A stretch of 64,000 nucleotides of DNA from Streptomyces sp. WZ-12 (GCF_028898845.1 NZ_CP118574.1:5863001-5927000), one strand, 5' to 3'; shown: positions 1-7,164, counted from the first letter of the stretch. The notes: generated by a model from the letters alone, not told the origin. A program made the numbers and translations.

Positions 1-343
1 CCGAAGCACCCTGCCGGACCGTTTCGGACAGACCTTCGGCAGCGAGCCCACCATTGCGGCGGCGAGGGTGTCAACCGGGCCTCCGGCCCACCCCGGGCCG
101 GCCACCGATTCGCCCTATTCCTCCCCCGGTCGCGACACATTCATGACGCGCCCCTCCCGCAGAAATTACGCCGCGACCCCCCATCCTTCGACGTTCTGTG
201 CGCCGCACCGCGCCCTCCACCGTCAAATCGCCCGCGGAGGTTCTACTGTGACGTGAGTCACGTTTACTGGGTAGAGACGTCTGCGCCCGCCGGGACGGGG
301 TAGGGCCAGACGTGTCCCATTACCGATGAACGGGAGGCCCCTC
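1..343. other. Gene-free 5' stretch with malQ operon control region
   Basis: No convincing coding sequence is seen in these 343 bases. The short open frames lack a ribosome binding site and the codon bias of the neighbours. The last 100 bases look like a promoter region for the small gene and malQ downstream, with a Crp-like palindrome at 248-261 followed by TTTACT and GGTAGAG around 262-275. Whatever gene lies before base 1 is outside the window. Confidence 0.5.
248..261 (+). promoter_or_regulatory. Crp-like binding site upstream of the malQ operon
   Basis: The 14-mer GTGACGTGAGTCAC fits the GTG-N6-GNCAC motif that I recall being reported for Streptomyces Crp. With flanking bases it reads TGTGA-N6-TCACG, close to the classical CRP palindrome. 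It lies about 83 bases before the GTG start of the first gene. Cyclic-AMP receptor control of an alpha-glucan enzyme is plausible but is inference. A bZIP-like or chance palindrome is the alternative. Confidence 0.45.
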
Positions 344-643
344 GTGGCCGCATCCGCTCAGTTGCTCCTCGACGCGCTCGTGTCCCCCAAACTCTCAGCC
401 TCGTTCGAGCCGGGGGGACCCTCGATGCTCAGCACGGAACCCGACCCCTACGAAGGCGTCTCCGGCCCCGACTCCGGCCTGGAGGGCTCCGGTTCGTTCC
501 GCTTCGCCGAGCCGCCGCTGACCAGCGAGCCCCCGCTCGCCGACAGCGCCCCGCTCACCAGCGAGGTCCCCATCGCCGCCGAACTCCCGCTGACCAGCGA
601 GCCGACGGCCGCCGGCCTGGGCACGGAGTCGATGGAGGTCTGA
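344..643 (+). CDS. Small hypothetical protein with PLTSE repeats, coupled to malQ
   Basis: This 99-residue protein has no family I recognise. I chose the GTG at 344 because GGGAGG sits 6 bases before it; an in-frame ATG at 326 has no such site. Third positions are almost all G or C, as in real genes here. The N-terminal 25 residues (VAASAQLLLDALVSPKLSAS) could form one helix. The rest is acidic and proline/serine-rich, with PLTSE-type units near residues 64, 75 and 87. There is no signal peptide or membrane segment. Its stop lies 6 bases before the malQ ATG, and the malQ ribosome binding site (GGAGG) is inside this gene, so the two are probably translationally coupled. Confidence 0.6.
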   Translation: MAASAQLLLDALVSPKLSASFEPGGPSMLSTEPDPYEGVSGPDSGLEGSGSFRFAEPPLTSEPPLADSAPLTSEVPIAAELPLTSEPTAAGLGTESMEV

Positions 644-649
644 GCAGCC

Positions 650-2782
650 ATGGGCCGCGCCCGGCTCGCCCGGCTCCACGGCATCGCCACGTCCTACGAG
701 CCCGCACCGGGCCGCACCGTCCACGTCACCGAGGACACCGTCGTCGCCGTGCTCGCCGCCCTGGGCGTCGACGCCTCCACCCCGCAGGCCGTCAGCGAGG
801 CCCTGGCCGCTCACGCGGAGACCGCCGGCCGCGCCCTGCTGCCCCCCACGGTCACCGCCCGTGCCGGCCGCCCGCCGCGCCTGCCGGACCTCCCCGAGGG
901 CACGACCCTGAGCGTGCGCGCCGAGGACGGCACGCTCCTCGGTGCGGAAGTACGGGACGGCACCGGGCACGGCGACCCCCAGGGCCCGGCGGCGCTCGCC
1001 GCGCTCCCCCTGGGCGTCCACGACCTCAGGGCCGACGCCCCCGACGGCCGCACCGCCCGCGCCCGGCTGATCGTCGCCCCCGGCGCGGTGCCCGCCCCGC
1101 CCGGCCGCAGCCACGGCTTCCTCGTCCAGCTCTACTCCCTGCTCTCCCGCCGTTCTTGGGGCATGGGCGACCTCGGGGACCTCGCCGACCTCGCCGCCTG
1201 GTCCGGCCGCACCCTGGGCACCGGCTTCGTCCAACTCAACCCGCTGCACGCGGCGGTGCCCGGCCGGCCCACCGATCCGTCCCCCTACCGCCCCTCCTCC
1301 CGCCGCTTCCCCGACCCGGTCCACCTCCGCATCGAGCAACTCCCCGAGTACGCCCACCTCTCCGGCCCCGCCCGCGCCCGCATCGACGAACTCACCGCCC
1401 GCGCCGGGGAGTTGCGTGACGACGTCCTGCTGCGCGGCGGACTGATCGACCGGGACGCGGTCTGGGCTCTCAAGCGCGAGGCCCTGGAACTCCTCTGCGC
1501 CGTCCCGCTCAGCCCCGGCCGCCGCGCCGCCTACTGCGACTTCCTCGCCGAACAGGGCCGGGCCCTGGATGACCACGCCACCTGGTGCGCGCTCGCCGAG
1601 CGGCACGGCACCGACTGGCGCGGCTGGCCCGGCGGCCTGCGCGACCCCCGCTCGCCGGAGACCGCCCGGATCCGCCACCGGCTGCTGGACCGCATCGACT
1701 TCCACTCCCGACTCGCCTGGTTCACCGACCAGCAACTCGCCGCCGCCCAACGGGCCGCCCGCGAGGCCGGCATGCCCATCGGGCTGGTCCACGACCTCGC
1801 CGTCGGCGTCCACCCCTCCGGCGCGGACACCTGGGCCCAGCAGGACGCCTTCGCCGCCGGCATGTCCATCGGCGCCCCGCCGGACGCCTTCAACCCCCGC
1901 GGCCAGGACTGGGGCCTGCCGCCCTGGCGCCCCGACGCCCTGGCCGCCACCGGCTACGCCCCCTACCGCGAGCTGCTGCGCGGCCTCCTCCGGCACGCCG
2001 GCGCGCTCCGCATCGACCACGTGATGGGCCACTTCCGCCTCTGGTGGGTCCCCGAGGGCCGCCCGCCGACCGACGGCGCCTACGTCCGCTACGACGGTGA
2101 GGCGATGCTCTCGGTACTCGCCCTGGAGGCCCACCGGGCCGGCGCCGCGGTGATCGGCGAGGACCTCGGCACGGTCGAACCGGGCGTCCGCGAGGCCCTC
2201 GCGGAACGGGGCGTCCTCGGCACATCCGTCCTCTGGTTCGAACGCGACTACGGCCCCCGTGCGCCCGAGGACGCCGACGGTGCCCCGTCCCCGGCCGCCG
2301 ACGCGCCCCGCATCCTCGCCCCCGGCGAGTGGCGCGCCGCCTGCCTGGCCACCGTCACCACGCACGACCTGCCGCCCACCGCCGCCCGGCTCACCGGCGA
2401 GGACGTCGCCCTGCGCGCCCGCCTCGGCCTGCTCGCCGCCCCCGAGGAACGGGAACGGGCCCGGGCCTCCTACGAACTCCGCGAGTGGTTCGCCGCCCTC
2501 ACCCGCCACGGCCTGCTGCCGGAGGGCACCGGCGACGAGGAGGCGGTGGTCAAGGCCGTCCACCGCTTCCTGCTGCGCACCCCGGCCCGCATGGTCGGCG
2601 TCTGGCTCCCCGACGCGGTGGGCGACCGCCGCCCCCAAAACCTCCCCGGCACCACGGGCACCCAGTACCCAAACTGGCGCCTCCCCGTAGCCGGCCCGGA
2701 CGGCCGCCCGATGCCCCTGGAGGCCGTCACGTCGTCCCGTCGTCTGCGCGCGCTGCTGCGCGAGCTTGCACCTCCCACGTAG
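650..2782 (+). CDS. malQ: 4-alpha-glucanotransferase (amylomaltase)
   Basis: A GH77 amylomaltase of 710 residues, the usual length for the actinobacterial form with an N-terminal extension. It transfers 1,4-alpha-glucan segments between maltodextrins in the cytoplasm, in glycogen and maltose turnover. The first 150 residues form the extra N-terminal domain. The catalytic barrel follows, with the nucleophile Asp456 in RIDHVMG, acid/base Glu504 in IGEDLGTV and the third acidic residue Asp573 in TTHDLPPT. The ATG at 650 follows GGAGG at 636-640 and the upstream gene's stop by 6 bases. No poly-T terminator is evident downstream. The next 770 bases are gene-free and repeat-rich. Confidence 0.96.
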   Translation: MGRARLARLHGIATSYEPAPGRTVHVTEDTVVAVLAALGVDASTPQAVSEALAAHAETAGRALLPPTVTARAGRPPRLPDLPEGTTLSVRAEDGTLLGAEVRDGTGHGDPQGPAALAALPLGVHDLRADAPDGRTARARLIVAPGAVPAPPGRSHGFLVQLYSLLSRRSWGMGDLGDLADLAAWSGRTLGTGFVQLNPLHAAVPGRPTDPSPYRPSSRRFPDPVHLRIEQLPEYAHLSGPARARIDELTARAGELRDDVLLRGGLIDRDAVWALKREALELLCAVPLSPGRRAAYCDFLAEQGRALDDHATWCALAERHGTDWRGWPGGLRDPRSPETARIRHRLLDRIDFHSRLAWFTDQQLAAAQRAAREAGMPIGLVHDLAVGVHPSGADTWAQQDAFAAGMSIGAPPDAFNPRGQDWGLPPWRPDALAATGYAPYRELLRGLLRHAGALRIDHVMGHFRLWWVPEGRPPTDGAYVRYDGEAMLSVLALEAHRAGAAVIGEDLGTVEPGVREALAERGVLGTSVLWFERDYGPRAPEDADGAPSPAADAPRILAPGEWRAACLATVTTHDLPPTAARLTGEDVALRARLGLLAAPEERERARASYELREWFAALTRHGLLPEGTGDEEAVVKAVHRFLLRTPARMVGVWLPDAVGDRRPQNLPGTTGTQYPNWRLPVAGPDGRPMPLEAVTSSRRLRALLRELAPPT

Positions 2783-2796
2783 GGCCTGCGGCCGGC

Positions 2797-3030
2797 TGGT
2801 TCCCACGTTGTTGGCTGTCCCGCCGCGCGGGTTGCTGTGTTTTGCGCCTTGCGGCGCGGGTTTGTTGTCCGCTGCCGGTTCGCTGCGCGGGGCGGGTGGG
2901 GTTGTTGTCCGCTGCGCGGGGCTGTCGGGGTGCGGTGACGGACCTCCGGGGTGGGTGTGCAGGACTGCTTCGCTTTACGTCCTGCACACCCACCCCTCCG
3001 GCCCGTCCTCTCCCGTTGGAGGTGGGTTAA
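2797..3030 (+). repeat. Structured intergenic repeat, copy 1 (forward)
   Basis: A GC-rich non-coding element just after malQ. It has a degenerate GCTGCGCGGGG-rich portion (2797-2913), a 28-base core at 2914-2941, a 6-base gap, and a hairpin at 2948-2996. The hairpin is an 18-bp perfect stem (GGGGTGGGTGTGCAGGAC) closed by the 13-base loop TGCTTCGCTTTAC. An inverted copy follows at 3200-3338 and a partial copy lies at about 44.3 kb. No poly-T follows the stem, so it is not a typical terminator. I know of no named family for it; a REP-like or MITE-like element or a structured RNA is possible. Confidence 0.7.
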
Positions 3031-3084
3031 AAACGGTGGGTGCCACGTCCGCCCGGTGGGCCAACTCGGGCTGCTGGGTTGAGT

Positions 3085-3173
3085 GGTGACCGTAAGAAGA
3101 CGCATGAGCTTGTTGCGCGGTGACCGTCAGAGGACGAGGACGCGTGAGCCTGTGTGGTGACCGTCAGAGGACC
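3085..3173 (+). repeat. Three direct repeats between the inverted elements
   Basis: The motif GGTGACCGTMAGARGAC occurs at 3085, 3119 and 3156, giving periods of 34 and 37 bases, in the spacer between the two inverted hairpin elements. The second and third copies share GGTGACCGTCAGAGGAC exactly; the first differs at two positions. No function is evident. It could be part of the spacer of a transposed element. Confidence 0.55.
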
Positions 3174-3199
3174 ACAAGGACCAGCCCCGTCCCAGAGAA

Positions 3200-3338
3200 A
3201 TCCACCCCTCAACGGGAGGGGACGGGCCGGAGGGGGCGGTGTGCCAGACGTAAAGCGAAGCAGTCTGGCATGCCGCCCCCGGAGGCCCGTCACCGCAACC
3301 CAACAGCCCCGCGCAGCGGACTGGCCCGCCGCAGGCGC
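3200..3338 (-). repeat. Structured intergenic repeat, copy 2 (inverted)
   Basis: An inverted counterpart of the element at 2797-3030. Its hairpin occupies 3232-3280: an 18-bp stem with two G.T wobbles, and the loop GTAAAGCGAAGCA, which is the exact reverse complement of the loop in copy 1. The 28-base core lies at 3287-3314 on the minus strand, again 6 bases from the stem. Flanking sequence toward the centre (about 3201-3231) also mirrors copy 1. The stems differ at six positions between copies, four of which are fully compensated. Confidence 0.7.
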
Positions 3339-3500
3339 CACGGCGGGAAAGCCACCAACGTGGGCGAGGCCCCGCGCAGCGGCACGGCGGGAAAGCCGCC
3401 AACGTGGGCGAGGCCCGCGCAGCGGCACGGCGGGAAAGCCACCAACGTGGGAAGCCCGCCAAGCGCAGCGGCAACGTGGGCAACAAGCCAAGCGCAGCGG
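3339..3500 (-). repeat. Minisatellite-like tandem repeat, about 43 bp unit
   Basis: Near-identical tandem units run 3339-3382 (44 bp), 3383-3425 (43 bp), 3426-3471 (46 bp) and a shorter 3472-3500. Each begins CACGGCGGGAAAGCC or a variant and ends GCGCAGCGG. A diverged unit also occurs within copy 1 near 2800 on the other strand. There are no unique spacers, so this is not a CRISPR array. Slippage or recombination could make copy number strain-variable. Confidence 0.7.
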
Positions 3501-3552
3501 CAACCTGGGACCCAAAGGCGCGCCCCCGCGCGCCATCCGCTACGTTGAACGG

Positions 3553-3789
3553 GTGAGCAATAAGAAGAACGCCCTGCGCGCCGGAACCATCACCGCCGGC
3601 ACCGCGCTGATGCTGCTGATGTCGTCTCCCGCGTTTGCGCTCACCCGCGACGATGGAGACGACCCGGGGCCGGGCCTGAGTGTGATCCAGACGGTCGGCC
3701 TCTTCGTCGTGACGCCCATCGTGCTCTTCCTGATCATTGCCGGGCTGGTCATGCTGACCGACAAGTCCCGCAAGAAGGTCAAGGGCTGA
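3553..3789 (+). CDS. Small secreted/membrane protein of unknown function
   Basis: A 78-residue protein that I do not recognise as a named family. A signal-like N-terminus (KKNALRAG, then a hydrophobic run and a possible cut after AFA near residue 29) is followed by an acidic linker DDGDDPGPG, one membrane helix (about residues 42-64) and a basic tail KSRKKVKG. The GTG at 3553 has no ribosome binding site, but TACGTT at 3541-3546 lies 6 bases before it, which fits a leaderless transcript. It is single-gene, bounded upstream by the repeat region and downstream by a strong terminator at 3832. Confidence 0.7.
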   Translation: MSNKKNALRAGTITAGTALMLLMSSPAFALTRDDGDDPGPGLSVIQTVGLFVVTPIVLFLIIAGLVMLTDKSRKKVKG

Positions 3790-3831
3790 CCCAGCCCGCA
3801 GCGGGCCGCCCGCCCGCGTGACGCCTTATCG

Positions 3832-3877
3832 AAGGGGCGCCCACCGGTTCTTCCCGGACCGGTGGGCGCCCCTTTTT
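3832..3877 (+). terminator. Strong intrinsic terminator
   Basis: A 17-bp perfect stem, AAGGGGCGCCCACCGGT paired with its complement at 3858-3874, with a 9-base loop and a run of five T at 3873-3877. It ends the small membrane protein gene and insulates the desaturase promoter. Confidence 0.9.
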
Positions 3878-3983
3878 GCGTTGTCCGGGGTGGTCGAGGG
3901 TGGCGGTAAATGTCGGATATGGGGCCGCAGTTGGGAGATTTAGGGGCATTCTGTCCGTTGACGGGATGCTTACCTGGGGCGTA

Positions 3984-4038
3984 CCTACGATGGCGTAACC
4001 TACGGGGCCGTAAGTCCTGACCTACGGAACCGTAGGTC
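3984..4038. promoter_or_regulatory. Triple palindromic operator upstream of the desaturase
   Basis: Three related palindromes sit directly before the desaturase gene. Site 3 at 4019-4038 (GACCTACGGAACCGTAGGTC) has perfect 9-bp half-sites. Site 2 at 3999-4014 reads CCTACGGGGCCGTAAG and site 1 at 3984-3999 reads CCTACGATGGCGTAAC. Spacing between sites 2 and 3 is 22 bases, about two helical turns. The pattern suggests cooperative binding of a dimeric repressor, for example a TetR-type lipid regulator. No such regulator gene is in the window. Confidence 0.7.
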
Positions 4039-4059
4039 CGTCGTCCCCAGGAGTTCCCC

Positions 4060-5040
4060 GTGACCATCGCCCCCGACCGCCTCGACGGAGCGCGCGGCCA
4101 GGCCGCCTGGACCGACGCCCGGCTGCTCTACGCCCTGGAGGAGGTCGTCGAGAAGGAGCTCAACCGGCATCTGGCGATCGCCAAGGAGTGGATGCCGCAC
4201 GAGTACGTGCCGTGGAGCGACGGGCGGAACTTCGACGGGGTGCTGGAGGGCGAGCCCTGGGCGCCCGAGCAGTCCAAGGTCAGCGACATCGGGCGGATCG
4301 CGCTGGTGGTCAACCTCCTCACCGAGGACAACCTCCCCAGCTACCACCACGAGATCGCCACCCTCTTCGGTCGGGACGGCGCCTGGGGCACCTGGGTCCA
4401 CCGCTGGACCGCGGAGGAGGGCCGGCACGGCATCGTGATGCGGGACTACCTGCTGACCAGCCGCGCGGTGGACCCGGTCGAGCTGGAGCGGTTCCGGATG
4501 GCGCACATGTCGGAGGGGTTCGAGTCCGACAACGGGCACAGCATGCTGCACTCGGTCGCGTACGTGGCCTTCCAGGAGCTGGCCACCCGGATCTCGCACC
4601 GCAACACCGGCCGGCACTCCGGCGATCCGGTGTGCGACCGGATGCTGGCCCGGATCGCCACCGACGAGAACCTCCACATGGTCTTCTACCGCAACCTCCT
4701 GGGCGCCGCCTTCGAGTTGGCCCCGGACCGCACGATGTGCGCGGTGCGGGACGTGGTCACCGGCTTCCGGATGCCCGGTCACGGTATGCCCGGCTTCGAG
4801 CGGTCCGCCGCGCGGATGGCGCTCGGCGGGATCTACAACCTGCGGATCCACCACGACGATGTGCTCCAGCCGGTGCTGCGCTATCTGAAGGTGCTGGAGC
4901 GCGGCGGGCTGGGCCCGGAGGGGCTGGCCGCGCAGGAGGAGCTGGGGGCGTTCCTGGACGGCCTGGACGGGCAGGCGCGCCGCTTCGACGAGCGGCAGGC
5001 GGCGATCCTGGCGCGGCGGCGGGCGGCCGGCCGCGCCTGA
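4060..5040 (+). CDS. Acyl-ACP desaturase (ferritin-like di-iron)
   Basis: A soluble stearoyl-ACP desaturase-type enzyme of 326 residues that puts a double bond into ACP-bound fatty acids using a di-iron centre and reduced ferredoxin. The iron ligands are visible: Glu89 in TEDNLPSYHHE, Glu120 with His123 (EEGRH), the FQEL segment near residue 171, and Glu203 with His206 (DENLH). It is related to mycobacterial DesA1/DesA2. The GTG start at 4060 follows CCAGGAG at 4047-4053. The triple operator just upstream implies tight repression. The gene is monocistronic. Confidence 0.92.
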   Translation: MTIAPDRLDGARGQAAWTDARLLYALEEVVEKELNRHLAIAKEWMPHEYVPWSDGRNFDGVLEGEPWAPEQSKVSDIGRIALVVNLLTEDNLPSYHHEIATLFGRDGAWGTWVHRWTAEEGRHGIVMRDYLLTSRAVDPVELERFRMAHMSEGFESDNGHSMLHSVAYVAFQELATRISHRNTGRHSGDPVCDRMLARIATDENLHMVFYRNLLGAAFELAPDRTMCAVRDVVTGFRMPGHGMPGFERSAARMALGGIYNLRIHHDDVLQPVLRYLKVLERGGLGPEGLAAQEELGAFLDGLDGQARRFDERQAAILARRRAAGRA

Positions 5041-5060
5041 GGGCGGCCCATGAGCGCCAC

Positions 5061-5130
5061 CTTTCAGGTTTACTGAAAGAAATAGGGCGAAGTTTTCGAT
5101 GGACCTGATGTGTTCCGGGCTGCCACGGTG
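5061..5130 (+). promoter_or_regulatory. Shared regulatory block, copy before the EamA transporter
   Basis: This contains CTTTCAG-N5-CTGAAAG (perfect 7-bp arms, 5061-5079), TTTCGATGGACCTG (5094-5107) and CTGCCACGGTG (5120-5130). The same three blocks at the same relative offsets (0, 33, 59) recur at 7095-7164 before allantoicase. The palindrome fits the LysR T-N11-A rule, and a LysR gene lies between the two copies. That LysR protein as the regulator is inference. Confidence 0.65.
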
Positions 5131-5161
5131 ATCCGTATCCACCGTCGAGGGAGAGGAAACC

Positions 5162-6100
5162 GTGGCAGTCCTGGAGCGGGTCCGCGCACACCGCACACCG
5201 TCCACCCAGGCCGTGGGGCTGGCGTTGGCCCTGGCGGCGACCGTCGTCTGGTCCGGCAACTTCGTCATCGCCCGCGCGCTGCACGCGACCGTGCCGCCCG
5301 TCCAAACCGCCTTCTGGCGCTGGGTCGTTGCGCTGGTGGCGGTCGCCCCGTTCGCGCTGGGGCAGGTCCGGCGGCAGTGGGCGGTGATCCGGGCGCACCT
5401 CGGATTCCTGGCGCTGGCCGCCCTGTTGGGCGTCACGCTCTTCAACACCCTGATCTACACGGCCGGGAGGAGCACCTCGGCCACCAACATGGCGATGATC
5501 GCGGCCGCTTCGCCGATGATGATCGCGCTGTTCGACCTGGTCGGCGGGGGGCGCGGCGGGCGCGAGCGGCTGGGCGCCCGGCGCGTCGCGGGCATGGTGC
5601 TGGCACTGCTGGGCGTGGTCACCCTGGTGGGCAAGGGGTCGCCCACCGCGGTGCTGCACCTGGACTTCGCCGGCGGTGACCTGTGGATGGTGGCCGCCAC
5701 CGCGACCTTCGCCGGGTACAGCGCGCTGCTGCGCCGACGGCCGGAGGGGATCGGCGGGTTGGCGTTCCTGTTCATGACGTTCGCCCTGGGGGCGGCGATG
5801 CTGGTGCCCGCCTACGGGGTCAGCCTCGCCGTCGAGGGCGGCTTCCCGCTCACCGCGGGGACGGTCGGGCCGCTGCTCTACATCGGGGTGTGCTCCTCCG
5901 CCGTCGCCTACTTCACCTGGAACAAGGCGATCGCCCTGGTGGGCGCCGCCCGCGCCGGGGCGGTGTACTACCTCCAGCCGGTGTGCGTGGCCCTGCTCTC
6001 GCTGGCCCTCCTGGGCGAGGGCGTCGGCGCGGTCCAGGTGGTCTGCATGGCGCTGATCGTCGCCGGGGTGGCCCTGGGGGCGGCGGGCCGCACGCGGTGA
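5162..6100 (+). CDS. EamA-family (DMT) transporter
   Basis: A drug/metabolite transporter of 312 residues with ten predicted membrane helices arranged as two EamA repeats (roughly 20-150 and 165-310). Typical signatures include VVWSGNFVIAR in helix 1, FWRWVVA in helix 2, and SSAVAYFTWNKAI in the second half. Members export amino acids or other small metabolites; the substrate here is unknown. The GTG at 5162 follows GAGAGGAAACC. The LysR gene starts 35 bases after the stop. The upstream block matches the one before allantoicase, which hints at a ureide or amino-acid link, but that is inference. Confidence 0.88.
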   Translation: MAVLERVRAHRTPSTQAVGLALALAATVVWSGNFVIARALHATVPPVQTAFWRWVVALVAVAPFALGQVRRQWAVIRAHLGFLALAALLGVTLFNTLIYTAGRSTSATNMAMIAAASPMMIALFDLVGGGRGGRERLGARRVAGMVLALLGVVTLVGKGSPTAVLHLDFAGGDLWMVAATATFAGYSALLRRRPEGIGGLAFLFMTFALGAAMLVPAYGVSLAVEGGFPLTAGTVGPLLYIGVCSSAVAYFTWNKAIALVGAARAGAVYYLQPVCVALLSLALLGEGVGAVQVVCMALIVAGVALGAAGRTR

Positions 6101-6135
6101 ACGCCCCGGCCGCGCCGGGTGCGTACGCTGCCCGC

Positions 6136-7110
6136 ATGGCCGACTGGGACATCAAGAAGCTCCGCATCCTGCGCACGCTCCAGGAGCTGGGCACGGTCAC
6201 CGCGACCGCCGAGGCGCTGCACATGACGCCCTCGGCGGTCTCGCAGCAGCTGACCGGGCTCGCCAAGTCCCTCGGGGTGACGCTCCTGGAGGCGCACGGC
6301 CGGCGGGTCCGGCTCACCGGCGCCGCCCAACTGGTGCTGCGGCACGCGGACGCGGTCTTCGCGCAGTTGGAGCGGGCCGACGCGGACCTCCTCGGCTACC
6401 TCCAGGGGGAGGCCGGCACCGTACGGGTCGGGGCGTTCTCCACCGCCATCCCGGCGCTGGTGGTCCCGGCCCTCCAGGAGCTGCGCCGCACCCACCCGGG
6501 CCTGGCCGTCGCCGTACGGGAGGCCGAGGCGGAGGCGGCCTACGAGCTGCTCGCCGAGGGCAGCGTGGACCTGGCGTTGTCGCTGGCCGCGCACGCGCCG
6601 ACCCCGCGCGACCCGAAGTTCACCCGGGTCTCGCTGCTCGCCGACCCGTTGGACGTGGCGCTGCCGGCCGGCCACCCGTTGGCCGGCGAACCGGGGTTGC
6701 GGCTGGCCGACTTGGCCGGCGAGCCGTGGATCTTCGGCAGCAGCGGCCCCTGGTCCCACATCACCACCGCCGCCTGCGAGAACGCCGGCTTCGTCCCGGA
6801 GCAGGCGCACGCCGCCGCGGACTGGAGCGCGATCTGGGCGATGGTGGCCGCCGGCATGGGGGTGGCGCTGGTGCCGCGGATGGCGATGGCGGGCGGGCTG
6901 CGGGCGCCGGGGCACGGCAGCGGGGTCGCGCTGCGGGTGCTCCACGCCGACCAGCCGCGCCGGCACGTCGTCGCGGCCACCCGGCGGGGCTCCGAGGGCG
7001 CGCCGGGGCTGGCCCGGGTGCTGGCCGCGCTGCGCCAGGCCGCCGCCCGCCAGGCGACCGCGGGCCGCACCGGAAGCGACGGCGGACCGGCAACCTTTCA
7101 GTCCGGCTGA
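6136..7110 (+). CDS. LysR-family transcriptional regulator
   Basis: A 324-residue LysR regulator. The winged helix-turn-helix covers about residues 5-63 (TATAEALHMTPSAVSQQL is the recognition part), followed by the effector-binding fold (about 90-295). The ATG at 6136 lacks a ribosome binding site, but TACGCT at 6124-6129 is 6 bases away, indicating a leaderless message. The 3' end overlaps the regulatory palindrome for allantoicase: CTTTCAG at 7095 is inside this gene and its stop codon lies in the second half-site. It sits between two genes carrying the same promoter block, so it is the natural candidate for controlling both. Confidence 0.88.
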   Translation: MADWDIKKLRILRTLQELGTVTATAEALHMTPSAVSQQLTGLAKSLGVTLLEAHGRRVRLTGAAQLVLRHADAVFAQLERADADLLGYLQGEAGTVRVGAFSTAIPALVVPALQELRRTHPGLAVAVREAEAEAAYELLAEGSVDLALSLAAHAPTPRDPKFTRVSLLADPLDVALPAGHPLAGEPGLRLADLAGEPWIFGSSGPWSHITTAACENAGFVPEQAHAAADWSAIWAMVAAGMGVALVPRMAMAGGLRAPGHGSGVALRVLHADQPRRHVVAATRRGSEGAPGLARVLAALRQAAARQATAGRTGSDGGPATFQSG

Positions 7111-7164
7111 AGATATTCCTCAAAAACTTTCGATGGACCTGTCGGGTGTCCCACTGCGACGGTG
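7095..7164 (+). promoter_or_regulatory. Shared regulatory block, copy before allantoicase
   Basis: This contains CTTTCAG-N5-CTGAAG (7095-7112), TTTCGATGGACCTG (7128-7141) and CTGCGACGGTG (7154-7164), in the same order and spacing as the block at 5061-5130. The bases between the blocks are mostly different, so selection on the blocks, rather than recent duplication, is the simpler reading. The first palindrome overlaps the stop codon of the LysR gene. Confidence 0.65.

Noticed and set aside
68..256. Short coding gene at the left edge
   Set aside because: The 62-residue frame has no ribosome site, no family match, and low third-position bias compared with neighbours.
395..2806. Very long open frame on the minus strand opposite malQ, and similar long antisense frames opposite valS, folC, mreB-rodA and the radical SAM gene
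   Set aside because: In GC-rich DNA the complementary frames of real genes stay open by chance. These translate to Gly/Ala/Val/Arg-rich runs without family motifs or ribosome sites, while the plus-strand genes have clear catalytic motifs.
3339..3500. CRISPR array
   Set aside because: The units are tandem copies of the whole period with no unique spacers, there are no cas genes in the window, and the unit is GC-rich and degenerate.
5061..5130. AllR (IclR-type) box as the certain identity of the shared block
   Set aside because: Allantoin genes in Streptomyces are known to be AllR-controlled, but I cannot recall the operator precisely enough to claim a match. The LysR T-N11-A fit and the gene position support another reading.
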